Of a stretch of 8,450 bases of DNA, positions 1-5,854 are shown piece after piece. The DNA lies in contig JAHWJQ010000086.1 in the NCBI GenBank assembly GCA_019348305.1, positions 1 through 8,450 on the forward strand, given 5' to 3'. The stretch's first letter is position 1. Every line of letters starts with the position of its first letter. The position numbers and the translations under genes were made by a program. The notes below the pieces were generated by a model, which was given only the letters and a program-made list of their open reading frames with translations, was not told where the DNA came from and made no database searches. This stretch comes from Actinomycetota bacterium. Lineage in GTDB: Bacteria > Actinomycetota > Acidimicrobiia > Acidimicrobiales > CADCTF01.

Positions 1-738
1 CAGCATGGCCAGTTCTTCCCGTGAGGCGTGCATGAAGTCGACCTCTTCGGGCAGCGGCCGGCGCAGCGTCTTGGCCATCGCTTCCGCCCCCCGGTCGGCT
101 ACCAGGCGCCGGCGGATCTCGGCCTCGATCTCCTTGCGCAGCTTGTCCATCCGGTCCTCGTACTCGTCTCGGACCAGTCGCTCTTCGAGCTCGCTCAGCC
201 CACCTGAGCCGTCCTGGGCCTCGGCCAGCAGCTTCTCCAGCACGCCCTCGAGGTCGAGGTTGCGCAGCGTGCGGTACAGGTAGTAAGTGCCGCCCACCGG
301 GCGTCCCGGCTCCATGCCTGAGAACCGCTGCACCGCGTGGCGGGCGATGGCTCGCAGCATCGCCTCGTCCGCCTCGTGCAGGGCCCGGTACAGCATCTCG
401 GCCAGCTCCTCGGCTGACAGCGCCTCCATGCCGCCGCTGCCCTCCCGCTGGCCCAGCATCTCGCTGACCATCTCGGCCACCTTCTGGTCGTCCTCGCTCA
501 GCTCGGTGATCTTGTAATGGGGGCCGCGCAACGAGAAGTAGACCTCGAACACCGTCTCGAAGGTCTTCCAGTGCGTGTTGTTCTTGACCAGGGTGGCGGC
601 CAGCGCGTACTTGAATGCCTCCCGGTCCTCGAGGGGGATGTGGCGCAGCGCCTCCATGGCGTCGAGGTTCTCGGTGAGTGAGACCGGCAGCCCCGCATTG
701 CGCAGCTCGTGGATGAAGCCGGCCAGCAGGTTGATCAT
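1..738 (-). CDS. CoxE-like VWA-family protein, N-terminal part (C-terminus beyond left edge)
   Basis: An open frame of 246 codons runs from an ATG at 738 to the window edge without a stop; the gene continues to the left. The N-terminus has the CoxE-family look: FIHELRNAGLPVSLTENLD (residues 8-26), then a helical region with LVKNNTHWKTFETVFEVYF (50-68), followed by a charged, Glu/Arg-rich helical stretch from about 100 to 246. In this family a VWA domain with a metal-binding MIDAS site follows at the C-terminus; that part is not in the window, so the VWA assignment rests on the N-terminal likeness and on the neighbour. The gene starts 20 bases after the stop of a MoxR-type ATPase, the usual partner of CoxE-like proteins in maturation of metalloenzymes or other complexes. 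The 738 start is the first in-frame ATG; no earlier start codon lies between it and the upstream gene. No strong ribosome binding site is visible (only a GAGAG just upstream). No carbon monoxide dehydrogenase structural genes are visible here, so the client is unknown. Confidence 0.82.
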   Translation of the reverse strand, partial: MINLLAGFIHELRNAGLPVSLTENLDAMEALRHIPLEDREAFKYALAATLVKNNTHWKTFETVFEVYFSLRGPHYKITELSEDDQKVAEMVSEMLGQREGSGGMEALSAEELAEMLYRALHEADEAMLRAIARHAVQRFSGMEPGRPVGGTYYLYRTLRNLDLEGVLEKLLAEAQDGSGGLSELEERLVRDEYEDRMDKLRKEIEAEIRRRLVADRGAEAMAKTLRRPLPEEVDFMHASREELAML

Positions 739-758
739 CTGCTCTCGCTCACCAACGC

Positions 759-1664
759 TCAGCGGGCGCCGTTGACGCTCAGCTCCTTGGCCGCCTTGGC
801 GATGTCGGACTGGTACTTGAGCAGGATGTGCAGGGTCTGTTTGGCCTGGTCCGCATCGATGTTGTCGAGGCCCAGCAGCACCAGGGTCCGGGCCCAGTCG
901 ATGGTCTCGGACACCGACGGGTGCTTCTTCAGCTCCAGGCTTCTGATCGATCGCACGATGCGCACGATCTGGTCGGCAAGATGGTCGGAGACGTCGGGCA
1001 CCCGGGTGAGGACGATCTGTTTCTCCCGCTCCAGGGTCGGGTAGTCGAGGTGGAGGTAGAGGCAGCGCCGTTTCAGCGCCTCCGAAAGCTCACGGGTGTT
1101 GTTGGAGGTCAGAAAGACCAGGGGGATGCGGGTGGCCTCGACAGTGCCGAGTTCGGGGATCGAGACCTGGTAGTCCGACAGCACCTCGAGCAACAGGGCC
1201 TCGGTCTCCACCTCCACCCGGTCGACCTCGTCGATCAGGAGCACGACGGGGTCCGCTGAGCGGATGGCCTCGAGCAGTGGGCGGGTGAGGAGGAAGTCCT
1301 CGCTGAAGATGTCCTCCTCGATGTCGGTCCAGCTGCCGGCACCGGCCTCCTCGGCCACCCGCTGAGCCTGGATGCGGAGCAGTTGCTTCTTGTAGTTCCA
1401 CTCATAGAGCGCCTTCGCCTCGTCCAGGCCCTCGTAGCACTGCAGCCGGATGAGGCGTGCTCCGGTCATGCGGGCGGTGCTCTTGGCCAGCTCGGTCTTG
1501 CCGGTGCCGGCCGGGCCCTCCACCAGCACGGGCTTGCCCAGTCGCTCGGCCAGGTACACCACGCCGGCGATGCCCTCGTCGGAGAGATAGTCGACCGCCT
1601 CCAGGCCCTCGCGCACCGCGGCCACCGAGTCGAAGCGCCAAGGCGGGGTGGTGGCCACGGACAT
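759..1664 (-). CDS. MoxR/CoxD-family AAA+ ATPase
   Basis: A 301-aa AAA+ ATPase, the normal length for single-domain MoxR proteins. Walker A is GPAGTGKT (residues 50-57), Walker B is VVLLIDEVDR (140-149), sensor 1 lies in LTSNNTREL (185-193), the arginine-finger region is EALKRRC (195-201), and PSVSETIDW (249-257) fits the sensor 2 region. The segment YEGLDEAKALYEWNYKKQLL (78-97) is typical of the CoxD-like branch. These ATPases act in the cytoplasm as chaperones that, with a VWA partner, insert metals or cofactors or remodel a client complex; CoxD is the classical case in CO dehydrogenase maturation. The next gene on the same strand, 20 bases on, is CoxE-like, which supports the pairing. A TAGGCT box sits 6 bases before the ATG, so a leaderless transcript from its own promoter is likely, although proA ends only 42 bases upstream. 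The family call is firm; the client is unknown. Confidence 0.93.
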   Translation of the reverse strand: MSVATTPPWRFDSVAAVREGLEAVDYLSDEGIAGVVYLAERLGKPVLVEGPAGTGKTELAKSTARMTGARLIRLQCYEGLDEAKALYEWNYKKQLLRIQAQRVAEEAGAGSWTDIEEDIFSEDFLLTRPLLEAIRSADPVVLLIDEVDRVEVETEALLLEVLSDYQVSIPELGTVEATRIPLVFLTSNNTRELSEALKRRCLYLHLDYPTLEREKQIVLTRVPDVSDHLADQIVRIVRSIRSLELKKHPSVSETIDWARTLVLLGLDNIDADQAKQTLHILLKYQSDIAKAAKELSVNGAR

Positions 1665-1670
1665 CGGGAC

Positions 1671-1676
1671 AGCCTA
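1671..1676 (-). promoter_or_regulatory. Putative -10 box (TAGGCT) for the MoxR gene, leaderless start
   Basis: On the minus strand TAGGCT is followed by exactly 6 bases (GTCCCG) and then the ATG at 1664. This spacing would place the transcription start at or next to the start codon, giving a leaderless mRNA, which is common in actinobacteria. There is no Shine-Dalgarno sequence in the gap. No convincing -35 element was found. The same arrangement precedes proA. Inference from motif and spacing only. Confidence 0.45.
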
Positions 1677-1696
1677 CCGCCGCACCTTGACCGCCC

Positions 1697-1713
1697 GGTC
1701 TAGTTTTTAGACC
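1697..1713. repeat. Short perfect inverted repeat over the proA stop codon
   Basis: GGTCTA and TAGACC form a 6-bp perfect stem around a 5-base loop, and the repeat spans the TAA stop of proA (1707-1709). It lies in the 42-base gap between proA and the MoxR gene. It could be a weak terminator or RNA-stabilising hairpin at the end of proA, but the stem is short and no T-run follows it on either strand, so it is not a canonical intrinsic terminator. Confidence 0.3.
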
Positions 1714-2960
1714 CTGACCTGGCCGTCACCGTGGACGACGTACTTGGTGGTGGTGAGCTCGCGCAGCCCCATCGGGCCCCGGGCGTGGAGCTTTTGGGTG
1801 GAGATGCCGATCTCGGCGCCGAAGCCGAACTCCCCGCCGTCGACGAAGCGGGTGGAGGCGTTCACCACTACCGCCGCGGCGTCCACCTCCCGGCTGAACC
1901 GGCGGGCGGCGGTGAGGTCGCTGGTGACGATTGCCTCGCTGTGGCCGGAGCCGAACCGGTTGACATGGGCGATGGCGTCGTCCAGGGAACCCACCACCGC
2001 CACGCTCATCTTGAGGGCGAGGAACTCGCGGCCGAAGTCCTCCTCGGACGCAGGGGCGATCCGCGGCAGGATGCGGCGGGCCGTCTCGTCGCCCACCAGC
2101 TCGACCCCCTCGAGCGCAGTGGCCACCATGGGCAAGAAGCGCTCTGCCACCGCTTCGTGCACGACCAGGGACTCCGCCGCGTTGCAGACCGACGGCCGCG
2201 ACATCTTCGCGTTGTGCACCAACGCCACCGCCATGTCCAGATCGGCTGCTGCGTCGACGTAGACGTGGCAGTTGCCGTCGCCATCGATCACGTAGGGAAC
2301 GGTGGCGTGCTCGAGCACCGCCGAGATGAGCGAAGGGCCGCCGCGAGGGATGAGGCAGTCGATGACCCCTCGCAAGCGCATGAACTCCGTTGCTGACTGC
2401 CGGGAGGTGTCCTCCACCAGCACCACCGAGTCCTCGGGCAGCCCGGCCTTGGCGATGCCCTCTCTCAGCGCGGCGGCAATGGCGCGGTTGGAGTCGACGG
2501 CGGCAGACGACCCCCGGAGGAAGGCGGCGTTGCCGGACTTGAGGCAGAGCCCGGCTGCGTCGCTGGTGACGTTGGGCCGGTTCTCATAGATGATGCCGAC
2601 CACGCCCAGAGGAACCCGCACGCGGTCGATGTGGATGCCGTTGGGCCGGGTCCAGCCCTCGAGCAGCTCGCCCACCGGATCGCGCAACGCGGCGATGTCA
2701 CGCAGCCCGGCGGCCATGCCGTCCAGCCGGCCCTCGTCGAGGCGCAACCGGTCGACCACCGCCGGCGCCGTCCCCCCCTCCTGGGCTCTGGCGACGTCGC
2801 CGCCGTTGGCCTCGAGGATCTCCTCGCCCCGGGACTGCAGAAGGTCGGCCGCCTCGTGGAGAGCGCGGTCCTTGGCAGCAGTGGGAGCAAGGGCGAGGGC
2901 CCTGGAGGCGGCCTTGGCTCGCCGGCCGAGGTCTGGGAGGCTGAGTTGCGTGGTCGCCAT
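1707..2960 (-). CDS. proA: Gamma-glutamyl phosphate reductase (glutamate-5-semialdehyde dehydrogenase)
   Basis: ProA catalyses the NADPH-dependent reduction of gamma-glutamyl phosphate to glutamate-5-semialdehyde, the second step of proline synthesis from glutamate, in the cytoplasm. The product is 417 aa, matching the usual family length. Visible hallmarks are the nucleotide-binding-side motif VPLGVVGIIYENRPNVTSDA (residues 116-135), the segment CLIPRGGPSLI (202-212), the catalytic cysteine in MSRPSVCNAAESL (Cys259), the family signature AHVNRFGSGHSEAI (331-344), and the C-terminal block RFVDGGEFGFGAEIGISTQK (371-390). The frame stays open to 3374, but the start was placed at 2960 because the family N-terminus begins there, the length then fits, and the extension would lie opposite the lipoprotein gene. 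A TACATT box 6 bases before this ATG supports the choice. The partner proB is not in the window. The MoxR gene follows 42 bases on, with no obvious functional link to proline synthesis. Confidence 0.97.
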   Translation of the reverse strand: MATTQLSLPDLGRRAKAASRALALAPTAAKDRALHEAADLLQSRGEEILEANGGDVARAQEGGTAPAVVDRLRLDEGRLDGMAAGLRDIAALRDPVGELLEGWTRPNGIHIDRVRVPLGVVGIIYENRPNVTSDAAGLCLKSGNAAFLRGSSAAVDSNRAIAAALREGIAKAGLPEDSVVLVEDTSRQSATEFMRLRGVIDCLIPRGGPSLISAVLEHATVPYVIDGDGNCHVYVDAAADLDMAVALVHNAKMSRPSVCNAAESLVVHEAVAERFLPMVATALEGVELVGDETARRILPRIAPASEEDFGREFLALKMSVAVVGSLDDAIAHVNRFGSGHSEAIVTSDLTAARRFSREVDAAAVVVNASTRFVDGGEFGFGAEIGISTQKLHARGPMGLRELTTTKYVVHGDGQVRV

Positions 2961-2966
2961 GTCCTC

Positions 2967-2972
2967 AATGTA
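2967..2972 (-). promoter_or_regulatory. Putative -10 box (TACATT) for proA, leaderless start
   Basis: On the minus strand TACATT is followed by 6 bases (GAGGAC) and then the proA ATG at 2960. The spacing puts transcription initiation at the start codon, as for the MoxR gene. GAGGA resembles a Shine-Dalgarno core but ends one base before the ATG, too close to act as one. No good -35 is visible. The box overlaps the proposed start codon of the divergent lipoprotein gene. Confidence 0.5.
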
Positions 2973-3531
2973 CCGGCGCCCGCGAGGCCAGCCGTCGGCC
3001 CCCTTGCTGCGGATGGTGTCGGTGCTGACCCTCTGCGGGTTGGTGCTGAGCGGGTGCGGTGATGCCGAGGGCAAGCCTCGGCGGCTGGCGGCCTGCGAAC
3101 TTCTCGTCCAGACCGAGGTGGAGGAGATCCTCCAGGGAGCGGTGGCCGAACCAGCGGCCAGCCAGTCCTCGGCCACCGACGCCCTGGCCGGGCGCAGCGG
3201 CTGTGCTTGGGCCACGCACGACGGCTCCAAGGCCGTGCTGGTGGAGCTGGTGCGGACGACGGACATGGCCGACGAGGTCCGCCGGACCGGGTTCAGCGCC
3301 GCCGCCCGCTTCGAGGCGGCCCGGGGCCGGCACCCCGCAGCCAAAGAGGAGCCAGGCTTGGGCGACAGGGCCATCTACGTCGAGGAGACGGCCACGCTGC
3401 ACGTCCTGGTCGGGCGGTCCTACGTGACGCTCGAAGTAGCGGCGTCCCCCCCGTCGCAGGTGGAGGGCATGGCGGTGGCCCTCGCCCGTCAGGCGGTGGC
3501 CCGGCTCCGGCGGTCGGGCCAGGCAAACTGA
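2968..3531 (+). CDS. DUF3558-like secreted lipoprotein
   Basis: This is a 187-aa predicted lipoprotein. From the ATG at 2968 the leader has a positively charged start (YRRPRG), a hydrophobic core and the lipobox VLSGC with the lipidated cysteine at residue 30, so the mature protein should be anchored on the outer face of the cytoplasmic membrane. The mature part begins with AACELLVQTEVEEILQGAV (41-59), then SGCAWATHDG (77-86) and PGLGDRAIYVEE (129-140). This order (Cys-containing helix with an EV motif, CxW, GLGD) resembles the actinobacterial DUF3558-type lipoproteins, whose function is largely unknown; Cys43 and Cys79 may pair in a disulfide. The start is uncertain: ATG codons at 2959 and 3013 are also in frame, and the 3013 start leaves an unusually uncharged leader. 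The frame extends further upstream only as antisense to proA. The AAA+ gene follows after 8 bases, so this is probably the first gene of the plus-strand operon. Confidence 0.8.
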   Translation: MYRRPRGQPSAPLLRMVSVLTLCGLVLSGCGDAEGKPRRLAACELLVQTEVEEILQGAVAEPAASQSSATDALAGRSGCAWATHDGSKAVLVELVRTTDMADEVRRTGFSAAARFEAARGRHPAAKEEPGLGDRAIYVEETATLHVLVGRSYVTLEVAASPPSQVEGMAVALARQAVARLRRSGQAN

Positions 3532-3539
3532 CAGCGCAC

Positions 3540-4961
3540 ATGCACGATCTGCTGGAAGCACCGGTGCGCCGGTTCATCGATGACCTGTCGCCGGTGCTGG
3601 CCGAGATCGCGCACGACATCGTGCCGGGGATGCCGCCCGACAAGCCGCCGATGGACGTCACCGTCGAGGCCTTCAACCTGGTGGCCGCTGTGGTCGATGC
3701 CGACGGGCGCCACACCGATGCCGAGCTCTGGGCGTTGATCGGCGCCTTCGCCTCCCGCTTGCCGTCCCTTCCGGCCTACGCCACGCCCGACGACGTGCGG
3801 GAAGCCCAGCTGGTGGCTGGAAAGCGCAGCTGGTTGGCCGCTCCCTCACTGCTCTTCGACATCTTGGTGGAGACGGACCGCCGCCAGCGCACCCGCCATG
3901 CGTGGACCTACTACGAGCGCGCCATCCGGCTGGCCCACAACGTCTGCGCGCTGGACGCCGTCGCCAGCGAGAGCGAGCTCGCGGCGGTGGAGCGCTTCCG
4001 CAACGTGTTGCTGCGCGCCCTCGACCGCAGGGGCCTTCCCCGCCCCGGTGGAGCCGCAGGCGCGCCGGCCAGCGATGCCGCCGCGGCGCGGTCACCCGCG
4101 CCCGAGGAGCCGGCTCGGCCCATCGAGGAGATGCTGGCGGAGCTGGACGGGCTGATCGGCCTGGCGCCGGTGAAGGCCGAGGTGAAGCTCGTGACGAACC
4201 TGTTGCAGGTGCAAAAGCTCCGGGAGGACCGGGGTTTGCCCGTGGTCGAGTCGAGCCGCCACCTCGTCTTCACCGGCAACCCCGGAACCGGCAAGACCAC
4301 GGTGGCGCGCCTGCTGGCTCAGATCTACCGCACCTTGCGGGTGGTGGAGAAGGGCCATCTGGTGGAGACGGACAGGGCCGGGCTGGTGGCCGGGTACGTG
4401 GGCCAGACCGCGCTCAAGGTCAAGGAGGTGTTCGACTCGGCGCTGGGGGGGGTGCTGCTCATCGACGAGGCGTACGCGCTGGCCCGGGGGGGCGACAAGG
4501 ACTTCGGCCAGGAGGCCACCGACACCCTGGTCAAGCTGATCGAGGACCACCGCGACGACATCGTGGTGGTGGCCGCCGGCTACCCCGACGAGATGCACAA
4601 GTTCGTGGAGTCGAACCCGGGGCTGCGGTCGCGCTTCCCCAAGACCATCCACTTCCCGGACTACACCAATGACGAGCTGGTGAGCATCTTCGAGTCGATG
4701 TGCAAGAAGTCGTCCTACACCTGTGGCGCGGAGGCCAAGGCGGCGGCCAGCCGGTACTTCCAGAGCCAGCCGCGGGACAAGGGGTTCGGCAACGGCAGGC
4801 TGGCCCGCAACCTGTTCGAATCCGCCATGGCCCACCAGGCCAGCCGGCTGGTGGCGATCACCGAGCCCACCAACGAACAACTCATGGAGTTGCTGGCCGA
4901 AGACGTCGTGCCCCCGCCGGCGGCCCCGGTGCCGACGGCGGAGGCGGTCATGGCCGACTGA
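3540..4961 (+). CDS. AAA+ ATPase of the CbbX/SpoVK/EccA type with TerB-like N-terminal domain
   Basis: This 473-aa protein has two parts joined by an Ala/Pro-rich linker (about 168-193). The C-terminal AAA+ module shows Walker A GNPGTGKT (246-253), a pore-loop region AGYVGQTALKVKEV (284-297), Walker B GVLLIDEAYAL (304-314), sensor 1 in VVAAGYPDEM (343-352), arginine finger NPGLRSRFP (359-367) and sensor 2 GFGNGRLARN (415-424). This motif set is that of the CbbX/SpoVK/EccA group, hexameric ATPases that remodel or thread protein clients. The N-terminal 165 residues are helical and contain two acidic motifs about 86 residues apart, VDADGRHTDAEL (52-63) and LDAVASESEL (138-147), the pattern of TerB-like domains from tellurite-resistance and stress systems; this part is inferred from the pattern. 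No signal peptide is seen, so it should be cytosolic. It starts 8 bases after the lipoprotein stop, and its TGA overlaps the next ATG by one base, implying coupling. Runs of eight and seven G flank the Walker B coding region. Confidence 0.92.
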   Translation: MHDLLEAPVRRFIDDLSPVLAEIAHDIVPGMPPDKPPMDVTVEAFNLVAAVVDADGRHTDAELWALIGAFASRLPSLPAYATPDDVREAQLVAGKRSWLAAPSLLFDILVETDRRQRTRHAWTYYERAIRLAHNVCALDAVASESELAAVERFRNVLLRALDRRGLPRPGGAAGAPASDAAAARSPAPEEPARPIEEMLAELDGLIGLAPVKAEVKLVTNLLQVQKLREDRGLPVVESSRHLVFTGNPGTGKTTVARLLAQIYRTLRVVEKGHLVETDRAGLVAGYVGQTALKVKEVFDSALGGVLLIDEAYALARGGDKDFGQEATDTLVKLIEDHRDDIVVVAAGYPDEMHKFVESNPGLRSRFPKTIHFPDYTNDELVSIFESMCKKSSYTCGAEAKAAASRYFQSQPRDKGFGNGRLARNLFESAMAHQASRLVAITEPTNEQLMELLAEDVVPPPAAPVPTAEAVMAD

Positions 4962-5854
4962 TGGTCGCCCGGGTCCTGGCCTTCGTCGTGGCCGTGGCCA
5001 TGGTCGCCGGCGCCATCGCCTACCGGTCGAGCCGAGAGGCCGGCGGGAACGCCGGCGGGGGTAGCGAGGCCAGCGTCGTCGTGTGCGCCTCGGAGCTCGG
5101 AGCCGTTTGCGACTCCATCACCGGCGCGGTCATCGAGCCGGCTGGTGACACCACCGACCGGCTGATAGCGGCACGAGGTCCGGCCGAAGCCGGGCTTGTC
5201 GCATGGCTCGCTCCCGGCCCTTGGGCGGCGATGGTTGACGAGGCGAGGAAGCTCGCCAACAAGGGCCCGCTCTTCACCGACCACGAGGCCCTGGCGGGCA
5301 CGCCCGTGGTGGCGGTGGCCAAGAAGGACCGGCTCCCACCGGCATGCGCCCCGGACCTGTCATGGAAGTGCATCGCCGAAGCCGTCAACCGAGACGAACG
5401 CTTCCTGGTGGCCGCCGATGCCGCCGACGCCCCACCCGGACTGTTCGTACGGGCCGCCGTGCTGACCGGCGTGTTCGACCAGGCCAACTACGCGAGCAAC
5501 GATCTCGACCAGGCGCAAGACCTCCTGGGGAACCTCGAGGTTCGCGTTGGCCAAGCGAGGGCCCGGAACGCCACGGACCTCCAACGCTTCTTGATCGCAG
5601 CGCCCGACGTCGCCGTCTATCTCACAACGGGGGCAACAGCTGGAACCCCTCCTCCGCCGGTGACGGTGGCGACGCCCGTGCCAGCTGCCAGCGTCGATGC
5701 CATTTTGGCCAGTGCCGGGCCACTACCGCGCTCCTTCGACAAGTCCGAGACCGCCCGATCACTCAGATCGTCGGGCTGGGCGGGGCCGGGAACGGGCGAC
5801 GACGGGCTACCCTCGCCGGGCGTGCTACTGGCTCTGCGGGAACAGTTGAAATGA
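4961..5854 (+). CDS. Membrane-anchored or exported solute-binding-like protein without VWA domain
   Basis: This is a 297-aa protein with a hydrophobic N-terminal segment (about residues 4-20) followed by YRSSR; there is no lipobox, so it is either cleaved by signal peptidase I or stays anchored with the bulk outside. The exported part resembles the type 2 periplasmic binding fold: an early strand VVVCASELGAVC (39-50), then GLVAWLAPGPWAAMVDEARK (78-97) and AGTPVVAVAKKDR (112-124). These align by eye with the matching blocks of the next gene product (RPVIWSPSASSW and TPLVIAMPKPM), so the two are probably paralogous. Four cysteines in two close pairs (42/50 and 129/137) suggest disulfides. A Pro/Thr/Val-rich stretch (about 227-243) precedes the end. 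The C-terminus, GLPSPGVLLALREQLK, matches the linker that in the next protein leads into the VWA domain. The ATG overlaps the upstream stop by one base and its own stop overlaps the next start by four bases (ATGA). The ligand is unknown. Confidence 0.82.
   Translation: MVARVLAFVVAVAMVAGAIAYRSSREAGGNAGGGSEASVVVCASELGAVCDSITGAVIEPAGDTTDRLIAARGPAEAGLVAWLAPGPWAAMVDEARKLANKGPLFTDHEALAGTPVVAVAKKDRLPPACAPDLSWKCIAEAVNRDERFLVAADAADAPPGLFVRAAVLTGVFDQANYASNDLDQAQDLLGNLEVRVGQARARNATDLQRFLIAAPDVAVYLTTGATAGTPPPPVTVATPVPAASVDAILASAGPLPRSFDKSETARSLRSSGWAGPGTGDDGLPSPGVLLALREQLK
5808..5813 (+). promoter_or_regulatory. Possible internal -10 box (TACCCT) upstream of the SBP-VWA gene
   Basis: TACCCT lies 37 bases before the ATG at 5851, within the end of the preceding gene. 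It fits the TANNNT pattern seen at other starts in this window, but it would give a leader of about 30 bases and no -35 is evident. In GC-rich coding DNA such a hexamer can occur by chance, so this is a weak call. Confidence 0.2.

Noticed and set aside
5..517. Plus-strand Ser/Arg-rich open frames opposite the CoxE-like gene
   Set aside because: Low-complexity shadow translations; the minus-strand frame is open throughout and shows CoxE-like motifs.
1697..1713. Canonical intrinsic terminator after proA
   Set aside because: The inverted repeat has only a 6-bp stem, overlaps the stop codon and is not followed by a T-run; kept only as a repeat.
2590..2967. Upstream extension of the lipoprotein frame antisense to proA
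   Set aside because: It would bury the signal peptide inside the protein and consists of Ser/Arg-rich shadow sequence opposite proA.
2961..3374. N-terminal extension of proA by 138 codons
   Set aside because: The family N-terminus and normal length (417 aa) begin at 2960, and the extension lies antisense to the lipoprotein gene.
3207..3539. Upstream extension of the AAA+ gene's frame over the lipoprotein gene
   Set aside because: Gly/Arg-rich shadow translation overlapping a supported gene; the ATG at 3540 follows the lipoprotein stop.
4092..4880. Minus-strand open frame of 262 codons opposite the AAA+ gene
   Set aside because: Val/Gly/His/Leu-rich antisense shadow without motifs; the plus strand carries a complete set of AAA+ motifs.
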